Shown: positions 26,452-34,797 of the stretch, one piece after another
How positions within the stretch are numbered: position 1 is the first letter of the stretch
Layout: every line of letters starts with the position of its first letter
Assembly: GCF_900625095.1 (NCBI RefSeq)
Contig: NZ_LR130760.1
Span: 3,014,090 to 3,078,089, forward strand
DNA from: Acinetobacter ihumii
Lineage (GTDB): Bacteria; Pseudomonadota; Gammaproteobacteria; Pseudomonadales; Moraxellaceae
Reading direction: 5' to 3'
DNA length: 64,000 nucleotides
The notes under the pieces: generated by a model
Database searches by the model: none
What the model was told of the DNA's origin: nothing
Seen by the model: only the letters and a program-made list of their open reading frames with translations
Program-made: the position numbers and the translations under genes

Positions 26452-27561
26452 ATGAAAACCAAAATTGTGTGGGCATTTGCCTTAAGTTTGATTGCGGGAA
26501 GTAGCTTTGCAGCACCCACCTTATATGGTGAAATTGATGCCTCTTTAGATTATTTACCTGAAAATAATGTCACAAAATCTGATCGTGATGTATGGGAAGT
26601 CAGCTCAAATAGTTCTTATCTTGGAATCAAAGGTGAGGAAAAGTTATCTGAACGTTTAAGTGCTGTTTATTTGGCTGAGTGGGCATTTAACGCTGACGGA
26701 GATGGCACAGACTGGTCGCAGCGTAACCGTTTTGTCGGTTTGAAAGATAATGTGTGGGGAACAATTAAACTCGGTAAACATGATACGCCAGTCAAACAAC
26801 TGTCCAGTGTGGTGGATACATTTAATAATTATGTTGCTAACAAAGCCGATATTACTGGTATTTTTACGGGTGAAAACCGTGTCGACAATGTACTGCTCTA
26901 TGAATCACCAGCAATTAATTTAGCAAATGGCAATATAAAAATTAATGCATTGTTTGCCACTGGAGAAGGTTCTGGCATTAAAGCTTCGAGTGGTGGGGTA
27001 AAAACCGCGGGTCGCGGTTTAGGAGATGCATGGTCAGCTTCAGCTGTATATGACAATAAAACAGTAGTTGCAGGGGTGGGCTACGATAAAGCCATTCCGA
27101 GTACGTTTTTGGGGCGTGGTTTTTTAAATGCGTCTGAACCTGAAATTGCAGGTGGTTCATTGCTTGCCGCAGCCAACACCATTCGTGGTATTGGTCGTTT
27201 GAATTTACTGGATAGTCATTTGGCATTAAAAGCATTGTATCAGAGTTCAGAGGTTGAGGACGTTGCAGGAAATGCTGCGGGTTCAGCAAATATTGACGAT
27301 GCACAAGGCTGGTTAATTGGGGCGGAATATAACTTCCCTAATGCCAACAAATGGACGGTTAAAGGACAATACAGCCAAAATAATACCAGTTTTAAAAACA
27401 ACCAATCCGATTTTGAAGCCACACAGTTTATTGCAGGTGCAGATTATGCATTCAGTAAACAATTTAAAAGTTATGGCTATGCAGGATATTTAACGCTTGA
27501 ACAAGCCAGTAAAAAAGACAAACAACCTGTTGCAGGGATTGGTTTAGAGTTTAAATTCTAA
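26452..27561 (+). CDS. Outer-membrane general porin
   Basis: A 369-residue Gram-negative porin. The signal peptide ends at SFA (about residue 21), followed by the standard first strand APTLYGEIDASLDY. The eyelet region SYLGIKGEEKLSERLSAVYLAEWAF and the strand KLGKHDTPVK are typical of 16-stranded trimeric porins in the DcaP-unrelated, OmpC-like superfamily, and the protein ends in a C-terminal Phe (GIGLEFKF), the outer-membrane insertion signal. It should let small hydrophilic solutes cross the outer membrane. A separate promoter is likely and a strong terminator follows. The nearby two-component genes could regulate it, but there is no direct evidence. Confidence 0.92.
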   Translation: MKTKIVWAFALSLIAGSSFAAPTLYGEIDASLDYLPENNVTKSDRDVWEVSSNSSYLGIKGEEKLSERLSAVYLAEWAFNADGDGTDWSQRNRFVGLKDNVWGTIKLGKHDTPVKQLSSVVDTFNNYVANKADITGIFTGENRVDNVLLYESPAINLANGNIKINALFATGEGSGIKASSGGVKTAGRGLGDAWSASAVYDNKTVVAGVGYDKAIPSTFLGRGFLNASEPEIAGGSLLAAANTIRGIGRLNLLDSHLALKALYQSSEVEDVAGNAAGSANIDDAQGWLIGAEYNFPNANKWTVKGQYSQNNTSFKNNQSDFEATQFIAGADYAFSKQFKSYGYAGYLTLEQASKKDKQPVAGIGLEFKF

Positions 27562-27988
27562 TAAATCAATTGACTAAATCAAGGTGATCAACATGATCAC
27601 CTTTTTTATTTAAGTGATTTTTAAGTTTAAATTTTTAGATTAGGCAGTTGTAATCAAAATATGATGTGAATGTTGAATTGCATTTTGAGTCTATATTTTT
27701 GAGTTTATCCCTGATTGAACCGAGTTTGGATCATCTATTGATCTTTGTTCTATTTATACCTCAATAAAATATAAGCTCAGAATAACAAAAATGATTTACA
27801 GTCGTTATAAGCTATCCAATCACACAGTTAATTTATATGAGGCTGGTGGTTTGTTGCATAACCTGCTTAAATACTGATGAAAATAAACATTCAACATTCG
27901 GATACAAGGCTGTATGCAATAAAGATCATTTCTTTTAGTATTTTTTTGCAAGCCTCATAATCAACCTGATGAGCCGTGAGTCAATCCT
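27562..27988. other. Intergenic region before two-component system
   Basis: 427 bases. It starts with the porin terminator and continues as AT-rich DNA that should carry the promoter of the response-regulator gene. Short repeats of AACCTG and GCCTCAT occur, but nothing I can name. Confidence 0.35.
27581..27608 (+). terminator. Rho-independent terminator of the porin gene
   Basis: Perfect AAGGTGATCA and TGATCACCTT arms flank a 3-base loop, followed by TTTTT. Confidence 0.9.
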
Positions 27989-28663
27989 ATGCCTAAAATT
28001 CTGATTATTGAAGATGACTTCATGATCGCAGAGTCAACCTTGACCTTGCTTAAGTATCATCAATTCGATGTTGAATGGGTGAATAATGGCATTGATGGTC
28101 TGGCACAACTGACCAAACAAAATTTTGATCTGGTCTTGCTGGATCTTGGCTTGCCGATGATGGATGGCATGCAGGTGTTGAAACAGATTCGACAAAAAAC
28201 AGCCGTGCCTGTGCTGATTATTTCTGCACGTGATCAACTTGAAAACCGTGTCGATGGTTTAAATCAGGGTGCCGATGATTATTTGATCAAGCCTTATGAG
28301 TTTGATGAATTACTCGCACGCATTCATGCTTTACTACGCCGAAGTGGCAAAGAAGCACACACCAGTAGTCAGGATCAAGTTTTACGTAGTGGTGATGTGG
28401 TACTGAATATTGAAAAGCACGTGGCAACGTTAAATGGTCATGAAGTTGAACTGTCTAACCGTGAGTGGGCAATTCTCATTCCATTGATGACTCATCCCAA
28501 CAAGATTTTTTCCAAAGCCAATCTGGAAGATAAACTTTACGATTTTGATAGTGAAGTGACCAGTAACACGATTGAAGTGTATGTTCATCATTTACGTTCC
28601 AAGTTGGGTAAAGATTTTATCCGTACCATTCGTGGATTGGGCTATCGACTTGGACACAGTTAA
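27989..28663 (+). CDS. OmpR-family response regulator
   Basis: A 224-residue response regulator. The receiver domain (1-120) has the acidic pocket EDD, the phospho-acceptor Asp in LVLLDLGLPMMDG, a Ser switch residue in IISARD, and Lys in LIKPYEFDEL. A winged-helix DNA-binding domain (about 130-224) ends with VYVHHLRSKLGKDFIRTIRGLGYRLG. It resembles QseB/PmrA/TctD regulators. Its kinase gene starts 22 bases downstream on the same strand, so they form an operon. The signal and target genes cannot be read from the sequence; the upstream porin and downstream ammonium transporter are only neighbours. Confidence 0.93.
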   Translation: MPKILIIEDDFMIAESTLTLLKYHQFDVEWVNNGIDGLAQLTKQNFDLVLLDLGLPMMDGMQVLKQIRQKTAVPVLIISARDQLENRVDGLNQGADDYLIKPYEFDELLARIHALLRRSGKEAHTSSQDQVLRSGDVVLNIEKHVATLNGHEVELSNREWAILIPLMTHPNKIFSKANLEDKLYDFDSEVTSNTIEVYVHHLRSKLGKDFIRTIRGLGYRLGHS

Positions 28664-28685
28664 ATTGTAGGAAATATTATCCCTC

Positions 28686-30011
28686 ATGCTTCAGCATTAT
28701 TCTTTAAAACGACGCCTCATCTGGTACACGTCTATTTTTAGTATTTTGCTGGGCTGTGTGCTTATTTTTTCAGCCTATAAAATTGCCTTACAGGAAAGTA
28801 ATCAAATTTTAGATGCTCAGATGCAATATCTGGCAAAGCGTTCCGCGACACAGCCGTATTCATCCGTTGTCAGTCACTTTGAACAGGATCGGATCTATCG
28901 GGAAGAAGATCTGTTTGTCGATATCTGGGCGTATAAAAACCAGAGCCATTTGAGTCATGCCGATCGTTTACTGGTTCCGCCTGTTAAATATGCGGGCTTT
29001 TATACCCAACAAACCGAGCACGGTGTCTGGCGTACCTATGTGATGCCGACCAAAGATTTTCAAATCCAGATCAGCCAGCAGCAAAAAGTCAGACAAGTGA
29101 TGGCACTTGAGCTTGCAGGCAGCATGTTTTTACCCTATGTGATTATTTTACCGTTTGCCTTAATTGGTTTGGCAGGAATTATTCGGCGTGGTTTAAAACC
29201 ACTTGATGATTTTAAATCGGAGCTGATTCAACGTGATTCTAACGATTTGGCACCCATTCATGAGAAGGACTATCCTGAAGAATTATCGCCCACTATTCAT
29301 GAAATGAACCGCCTATTTGAACGAATTTCGACCGCGCAACAAGAGCAAAAACAATTCGTGGCAGATGCTGCGCATGAACTTCGTACCCCAATTACAGCCT
29401 TAAACTTACAGACTAAAATTCTTTTAAGCCAATTTCCAGATCATGCGGCTTTACAAAATCTAAGCAAAGGTTTGGCCAGAATTCAACATTTGGTCAGTCA
29501 ACTGCTGGCACTTGCGAAACAAGATGCTTCTATGAGTAGTCTTGAGCGTTTTAGTCATTTTCTTTTAAATGATGTTGCACTCAATTGCGTAGAACAGCTC
29601 ATGAATCTGGCAATGGAAAAAGAAATTGATTTAGGTTTTGAGCGCAATGAAAATATTGAAATTGTCAGTATAGAGCCGACCGTACATTCCATTGTTTTTA
29701 ACCTGATTGATAATGCGATTAAATACACACCTGCAAATGGCGTGATTAATATTTCAGTGTTTGAAGACAGCAATCAATGCGCCTGTGTGCAGATTGAAGA
29801 CAGTGGTGCAGGAATTGACCCACAATATTATGATCAGGTACTGAAACGCTTCTATCGCGTACATCATCATCTGGAAGTTGGGAGTGGTTTGGGACTGTCT
29901 ATTGTGGATAAAGCTACCCAACGTTTGGGCGGAAGATTGACACTGGCTCAAAGTCAGGAATTAGGTGGTTTAAGTGTTTTGGTGCAATTGCCCAAAATTT
30001 TAAAAAGTTGA
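28686..30011 (+). CDS. Sensor histidine kinase, QseC-like
   Basis: A 441-residue membrane sensor kinase. Two transmembrane segments (about 15-35 and 150-175) bracket a periplasmic domain of about 120 residues, then comes a short linker and HAMP-like stretch. The phosphoacceptor is in FVADAAHELRTPITALNLQT, and the ATPase domain shows NLIDNAIKYTP (N box), DSGAGID (G1), and GSGLGLSIVD (G2). It should autophosphorylate and pass phosphate to the preceding regulator. The architecture resembles QseC/PmrB. The sensed signal is unknown. Transcription runs toward the ammonium transporter, convergent with it, and the amt terminator separates them. Confidence 0.93.
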   Translation: MLQHYSLKRRLIWYTSIFSILLGCVLIFSAYKIALQESNQILDAQMQYLAKRSATQPYSSVVSHFEQDRIYREEDLFVDIWAYKNQSHLSHADRLLVPPVKYAGFYTQQTEHGVWRTYVMPTKDFQIQISQQQKVRQVMALELAGSMFLPYVIILPFALIGLAGIIRRGLKPLDDFKSELIQRDSNDLAPIHEKDYPEELSPTIHEMNRLFERISTAQQEQKQFVADAAHELRTPITALNLQTKILLSQFPDHAALQNLSKGLARIQHLVSQLLALAKQDASMSSLERFSHFLLNDVALNCVEQLMNLAMEKEIDLGFERNENIEIVSIEPTVHSIVFNLIDNAIKYTPANGVINISVFEDSNQCACVQIEDSGAGIDPQYYDQVLKRFYRVHHHLEVGSGLGLSIVDKATQRLGGRLTLAQSQELGGLSVLVQLPKILKS

Positions 30012-30155
30012 TTTTGATCAATGGAGACTCCCTCACCATTATTAAGCTCTCGTTATTTTATAAAAATTTATATAAATCAATTATATAAAATATATTTCGG
30101 GTTTGTATGATCTTTTTAAACAAAGACTTTGTATAAAAATATGTGCATATCTAAA

Positions 30156-30183
30156 ACAAAAAAACGGCTCAATTCGAGCCGTG
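30156..30183 (-). terminator. Rho-independent terminator of amt
   Basis: On the minus strand the perfect stem ACGGCTC/GAGCCGT with a 5-base loop is followed by a T run (TTTTTTTGTTTT). It is about 25 bases past the amt stop. Confidence 0.92.
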
Positions 30184-30205
30184 AAAATCATAATCAAAAA
30201 AGAAC

Positions 30206-31393
30206 TTAAAACATTCCATCTTCCGAGTTTGCAGAGATTTTATGAATGGATAAATCTGCACCCTGAAACTCATCTTCTTGAGAAAGACGAATGCCCATGG
30301 TCATTTTTAAAATACCATAAACTACAAAACCACCCAATAAAGCGATGCTGACGGCGAGCAGGCTGCCAATCAGTTGTGAGATAAAAGAAATCTGACCCAG
30401 CCCACCTAACCATTGTTGACCAAAAATGCCGACTGCAAGTCCACCAAATACACCACAAACACCATGTAAGGGCCATACACCAAGAACGTCATCAATTTTG
30501 AGTTTATTTTGGGTATACGTAAATAATTTGACAAAAATGAATCCAGCAATCGCACCAATCACTAATGCACTAAATGGATGCACAATGTCCGAACCAGCAC
30601 ATATCGCAACCAATCCCGCCAATGGTCCATTATGTAAAAAGCCGGGATCATTTTTTCCTGCCAGATTGGCACTTAATGTTCCACCGACCATCGCCATGAG
30701 TGAATTCATGGCAACTAAACCCGAAATAGCATCGACACGTTGTGCACTCATGACATTAAAGCCAAACCAGCCCACTATAAGAATCCATGAACCTAAAGCC
30801 AGAAAAGGAATGGAAGAGGGTGGATGCGCACTAATTCGACCGTCTTTTTTATAACGACCATGTCGCGCACCCAATAAAATCACGGCAGCCAATGCAATCC
30901 AGCCACCCATCGCATGTACCACCACCGATCCTGCAAAATCATGAAAAGGTGCGCCAAAATGAGCTTCTAGCCAGCTTTGTAAACCAAAATTACCATTCCA
31001 TGCGATGCCTTCAAACAGTGGATAAACCAAAGCCACCAGAAAGAAAGTTGCAATTGCTTGAGGACGCATTTTGGCGCGTTCGGCAATTCCACCTGAAATA
31101 ATGGCAGGAATCGCGGCGGCAAAGGTCAACAAAAAGAAGCAGCGCATTAAGTTGTAGCCATGTTCTGCTGAAAGTGTCGTGCCTACATGAAAAAAATGCA
31201 GGCCATAGGAGATGTAATAGCCAATAAAAAAATAGGCAATTGCTGAGATAGAAAAATCAGTCAAAATTTTGCTGAGTGCATTGACCTGATTTTTATGACG
31301 AACTGTTCCTAGCTCTAAAAATGCAAAGCCTGCGTGCATGGCAAGAACCAATACTGCACCTAACAATAAGAAAAAAAGATCTACATTCTGCAT
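30206..31393 (-). CDS. amt: Ammonium transporter, Amt family
   Basis: An integral membrane protein with 11 helices expected and a length of about 395 residues. Marks include the start MQNVDLFFLLLGAVLVLAMHAGFAFLE, the conserved FFLLTFAAAIPAIISGGIAER, the ammonia-channel Trp in EGIAWNG, DFAGSVVVHAMGGW with the first pore His, and GVWPLHGVCGVFGG with the second pore His. It takes up ammonium under nitrogen limitation. Upstream in-frame starts at 31423 (ATG) and 31456 (TTG) would extend the protein, but the first transmembrane helix fits the ATG at 31393. No glnK gene is next to it. A sigma-54 promoter lies upstream, and a terminator follows. Confidence 0.92.
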   Translation of the reverse strand: MQNVDLFFLLLGAVLVLAMHAGFAFLELGTVRHKNQVNALSKILTDFSISAIAYFFIGYYISYGLHFFHVGTTLSAEHGYNLMRCFFLLTFAAAIPAIISGGIAERAKMRPQAIATFFLVALVYPLFEGIAWNGNFGLQSWLEAHFGAPFHDFAGSVVVHAMGGWIALAAVILLGARHGRYKKDGRISAHPPSSIPFLALGSWILIVGWFGFNVMSAQRVDAISGLVAMNSLMAMVGGTLSANLAGKNDPGFLHNGPLAGLVAICAGSDIVHPFSALVIGAIAGFIFVKLFTYTQNKLKIDDVLGVWPLHGVCGVFGGLAVGIFGQQWLGGLGQISFISQLIGSLLAVSIALLGGFVVYGILKMTMGIRLSQEDEFQGADLSIHKISANSEDGMF

Positions 31394-31521
31394 AGTTTGC
31401 TCAAAATAAGTGCTAAAAACCATGTTGAAGTACAAAAAAATGATGATTTGCACCAAAATGGTTTAGTAAATCTAAAAAATACCAATCAAAAGTTTGGGTT
31501 TTGATTATTGAAACTCTTGAA

Positions 31522-31537
31522 AGCAAAAAACGCACCA
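31522..31537 (-). promoter_or_regulatory. Sigma-54 promoter of amt
   Basis: On the minus strand the sequence TGGTGCGTTTTTTGCT matches the -24/-12 consensus TGGYRNRN4TTGCW with correct spacing. Transcription would start near 31511, giving a leader of about 118 bases before the ATG at 31393. Nitrogen control of amt genes by RpoN and NtrC is well established. Confidence 0.75.
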
Positions 31538-31570
31538 GTTTTGATATTTTTATCGAGATTTTGGTAATTA

Positions 31571-31596
31571 TGGTGCGAAATGGGCAAGTTTGGTGC
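31571..31596 (-). promoter_or_regulatory. Candidate NtrC sites upstream of amt
   Basis: Two TGGTGC half-sites (31571-31576 and 31591-31596) are 20 bases apart, two helical turns, and lie 30-60 bases upstream of the -24 element. They match one arm of the NtrC consensus TGCACC-N-GGTGCA; the second arms are degenerate, so this is a tentative call. Confidence 0.45.
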
Positions 31597-31703
31597 TGAT
31601 TTAATTTTTTAAAGAAATTATTTTAAGATTTAAGCTCATTAATTATTTTAAGCATTAGAATAAGTCAGGACTTAAAAATCATGATAATAGATACTGGTCG
31701 GAC

Positions 31704-32609
31704 ATGGCTCATATTCTTCTTGCACTTTTTCCCCTCATAGCATTGATTGCGACAGGTTACTTTTTTAAGAAATATCATTTCTTCACAAATGAATTTTGGG
31801 CGGGCGCAGAAAAGCTGAACTACTACGTGCTTTTTCCAAGCTTACTTTTTCATACATTGGCAACAGCAAACATCGATCCGCATAGTTTGAAAACGGTGAT
31901 TGCGACTATGTTTATCGTCCTTTTCATCATCACTTCTGCATTTTATATTTTACGTTTTTTTAAACGAATCCCACCTGCTCGTTTTGGCGTACATGTTCAA
32001 AGCTTGATACGTTTCAATACTTATATTGGATTGGCTTTAGTGGCAGCGCTTTATCATAAAGAAGGAATGGCAATTTTGGCGATTCTATTGGCCATTTGTG
32101 TGCCAATCGTCAATATTATTTCTGTGCTTGCACTTACGCCGTCTGAGCAAATGTCATTCAGAGCTGTTGTGATTGCCCTGATTAAGAATCCTTTGATTTT
32201 ATCCTGTATTTTAGGTGGTTTGGTCAATGCATTACAGATTCCAATCTGGGAGGGCTTGATGAATTTACTCAAACTATTTTCTGCATCGAGTTTACCTTTG
32301 GGGCTACTCTGCGTAGGGGCTGCTTTACAGTTTATGGAAATGAAAAAGGATGTTCCAGTTTTGATGCTGGATACTTTTGCTCGGTTACTTTTAATGCCTG
32401 TATTGGCTTATGTTGTGTGTTTATGGTTCGGGCTGTCTAAACTTGAAAGCCAGATTACCGTGATCTTCTTTGCTTTACCGACTGCATCGGCAGCCTATAT
32501 TCTGACTAAAGTTTTAAAAGGGGATAGTCAACTGATGGCAGCGGTGATTAGTTTGCAGACCTTGTGTGCTGCGGTGACGTTGCCGTGGGTGATTTGGTGG
32601 GTGGGGTGA
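31704..32609 (+). CDS. AEC family transporter (auxin efflux carrier type)
   Basis: A 301-residue polytopic inner-membrane protein with about 10 hydrophobic helices. The N terminus is ILLALFPLIALIATGYFF, and a family pattern lies in KLNYYVLFPSLLFHTLATA and near ASSLPLGLLCVGAALQF, with the C-terminal FALPTASAAYILTK. Bacterial AEC proteins transport malonate, other dicarboxylates or similar anions, and the substrate here is unknown. No malonate decarboxylase gene is nearby. Its start ATG at 31704 lies downstream of and divergent from amt; the two transcription units share the intergenic region. Confidence 0.88.
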   Translation: MAHILLALFPLIALIATGYFFKKYHFFTNEFWAGAEKLNYYVLFPSLLFHTLATANIDPHSLKTVIATMFIVLFIITSAFYILRFFKRIPPARFGVHVQSLIRFNTYIGLALVAALYHKEGMAILAILLAICVPIVNIISVLALTPSEQMSFRAVVIALIKNPLILSCILGGLVNALQIPIWEGLMNLLKLFSASSLPLGLLCVGAALQFMEMKKDVPVLMLDTFARLLLMPVLAYVVCLWFGLSKLESQITVIFFALPTASAAYILTKVLKGDSQLMAAVISLQTLCAAVTLPWVIWWVG

Positions 32610-32793
32610 TCTAATCCTTGCTATTTAGCTGAGTTAAAGAGCCAAGTGAAATGGGAAAATATAGTGCTTAATGCTTATGGAAAGTGAGTGGGGGAGAAAT
32701 AGTGTCGCGGCATAAGGTGCTTTGATGGGTCAAATAACCCCTGCCTAACCCTCTCCTAAAAGTAGAGCGAATATTGATTAATCAAGTCAAATA

Positions 32794-33462
32794 TTATAAA
32801 GCTTCAGCAAGTAAAGCTGTTAATTCTTGAACTTGATTTAAGCGACTAACTATAAGAGCTTGAATATCTTGTTTAGATAGTTTCTGACGTGAATCAAGTA
32901 ATTCATCTGTCACTTCAATTGTTTTGAAACTCACATTATCCCAATCACTATAACTTTGAAAAAAGCGACTCAAGTTGCAAAACTCTATAGTTTTTGCACC
33001 CTTATCAGTTTTCTTGATCAGAAAATGATGATTGGGGTTAGCTGTTTTTTTAATTTGAATATGATCGTCATAATTATCATAGAAAGGATGGATGAAAATA
33101 TATTTGTCAGAACCTTTTGGCAAATTTTTAACATTTATGTTTCGTGACTTGTGAGGATTATTATTTCCTTTTGCAGAATTACAATCGACACAACTTACTA
33201 TAAGATTTTCTGATTCAAATAAAAATTTTGTATAGAGTGATTTAGGTAAAATATGGTCTATATCCCAATATCTACCATGTTGAGATGGGATCTGATGCCT
33301 ACAGTAGAAACATATGTTATTGGTTTCTGTTAAATAATGAGCACGAATTAAACTTTTAAGTTCTAGAATTTCCTTACATTCCTTGTTCCAAAATGTGTGA
33401 TCTTTTTTATCATAAGTATCAATATATTCATTAAATTTTGAAGGAATAAAAAATATTTTCAT
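32794..33462 (-). CDS. HNH endonuclease, PtuB-like
   Basis: A 222-residue HNH nuclease. Around residue 50 a zinc-binding CFYC pairs with CVDCNSAKGN, and between them lies the core WDIDHILPKSLYTKFLFESENLIVSC with the catalytic His in DIDH. The gene starts inside the stop codon of the upstream ATPase (TAATG, one-base overlap), so they are translationally coupled. An ATPase gene directly before an HNH gene is the architecture of Septu-type defence (PtuA-PtuB). The DNA is clearly more AT-rich than its neighbours. Because the ATPase is truncated (next entry), the system is probably non-functional. A McrA-like stand-alone nuclease is an alternative. Confidence 0.82.
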   Translation of the reverse strand: MKIFFIPSKFNEYIDTYDKKDHTFWNKECKEILELKSLIRAHYLTETNNICFYCRHQIPSQHGRYWDIDHILPKSLYTKFLFESENLIVSCVDCNSAKGNNNPHKSRNINVKNLPKGSDKYIFIHPFYDNYDDHIQIKKTANPNHHFLIKKTDKGAKTIEFCNLSRFFQSYSDWDNVSFKTIEVTDELLDSRQKLSKQDIQALIVSRLNQVQELTALLAEAL

Positions 33463-34220
33463 TATTTAACCTCAAGATCTAATAAGACTTCAACCAATGT
33501 TTTTACTTTATCATGTTCTTGAAATTTCTCTTCATAATATAATTTTTTAACTAATTCCTTTGTGTTTATCTCATCTTCATTTAAGGTGATGCCAGTATTT
33601 AATTTGTTTAGAATAATAAGTATTTTTCTTAATAAATATTCATTATTATTTCCTGGGGAACTGAAAACTTCAGAAAGCTGAAAGTCGGCAGATCTATTCA
33701 TTATTTCCTTAGTATTTCTTAATTCATTTGTATTTAGATTTAAGATAAATGAATTATCACATGTCAGATTTGAAACTACTTGAGGAGAGTGTGTAGCTAT
33801 TAAAAATTGGCAATTTTTATAACTTTTTGAAATTGATTCAATTAGATTGATAATTTCTTCTTGCCATTGTGGATGTAAGTTAACTTCGGGTTCATCGATA
33901 CAAATAAGCGCATTATTTTCCAATTCGCAGATTAATGCGAGACCCATAGAAAGAATTGCTAACTGACCAGAACTTAGATCTCTATAATCTATCTTTTTAT
34001 CTGTTTTTTTGTCGTGCAAATATATTCTAAAAATATCTATAACGTTTAATAAAATTAAATCAATGATTGTTGAATCTAAATTTGCTAATTCTTCTAAAGA
34101 AATTTCTAAAGAATTTATTTCTTCTAATTTTTTTATAATCTCAGTATTATCTTCATCTAAGTTTTTAATTTTTTCCAATATACTTTTTCGTATTACTAAT
34201 CTAATTATTAGTGTGTTCAA
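33462..34220 (-). pseudogene. 5'-truncated AAA ATPase (PtuA-like fragment)
   Basis: A 252-residue open frame that carries only the C-terminal half of an SMC/OLD-type ATPase: the ABC signature (DLSSGQLAILSMGLA), Walker B (NALICIDEPEVNLHPQ) and the His switch (FLIATHSPQV). The Walker A motif and about 200-300 expected N-terminal residues are absent, and there is no P-loop in any frame in the 150 bases upstream before the GFA gene. The only start available is a TTG at 34220. It is best read as the remainder of a larger gene deleted at its 5' end. The next gene (HNH nuclease) is intact. AT-rich composition suggests transfer from another source. Confidence 0.75.
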
Positions 34221-34322
34221 ATGGCGATTCAGCGTTTAATTGGTTTTGGGAAAAAAGAAGAGTTTAAGGAAATTCTGGCAATTTTAAGAAGGCAGATGCC
34301 TGATAGGATAAGAGTTCTGTGA
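34221..34322 (+). other. Short open frame, possible gene remnant
   Basis: Begins exactly where the truncated ATPase ends on the other strand. It encodes 33 residues, MAIQRLIGFGKK then EEFKEILAILRR and RIRVL, with a codon use unlike the AT-rich ATPase. It could be the 3' tail of a gene cut by the same rearrangement, or chance. I cannot name it. Confidence 0.25.
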
Positions 34323-34368
34323 AATTTGTCGTGTACAGAGTCATATTATATAAAAAAGAGGAAACGCC

Positions 34369-34776
34369 ATGATCGGTCAATGTTTATGCGGATCAGTTCA
34401 GTTTGAGGCGCATATTGCACCAGAAAAAATTACAGTTTGCCATTGTTCCATGTGTCGAAAATGGGGCGGTGGACCCTCTCTTACTCTCGAATTGACTGAT
34501 CATTTAAAAGTGATAGGCGAAAAATCGATTGCAAAATATGCTTCATCGGAATGGGCAGCGCGGTATTTTTGCAAACAATGTGGCACCAATTTATATTACA
34601 AATTGAATGAGCGCGACTACTATAGTTTAAACGCTGAACTTTTTGATTTGCCTGAACAGGCAAAAATAGATCTGGAAATCTATACAGATCATAAACCTGC
34701 GTATTATCCATTTTTATCTTCAGCACCACAGATGACCGAGCAAGATGTGATTGATCTATTTTCTTCTGAAAACTAA
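34369..34776 (+). CDS. GFA/CENP-V domain zinc protein
   Basis: A 135-residue single-domain protein of the GFA (glutathione-dependent formaldehyde-activating) family. The zinc ligands are in CLCGSVQF, CHCSMCRKW and YFCKQCGTN. The founder member accelerates the reaction of formaldehyde with glutathione, but most bacterial relatives of this length are not characterised. The aldehyde and alcohol dehydrogenases nearby (35.8-41.0 kb) make an aldehyde-related role possible, yet there is no operon link; this gene is alone and convergent with the glutamine amidotransferase. The ribosome-binding site is AGAGGA, well spaced. Confidence 0.88.
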   Translation: MIGQCLCGSVQFEAHIAPEKITVCHCSMCRKWGGGPSLTLELTDHLKVIGEKSIAKYASSEWAARYFCKQCGTNLYYKLNERDYYSLNAELFDLPEQAKIDLEIYTDHKPAYYPFLSSAPQMTEQDVIDLFSSEN

Positions 34777-34797
34777 ACAAAGTATGAAGACTTTCTT

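Noticed and set aside
30103..30351. 82-residue open frame on the plus strand over the end of amt
   Set aside because: It overlaps the amt terminator and the 3' end of a well-supported gene, has no ribosome-binding site and no family likeness.
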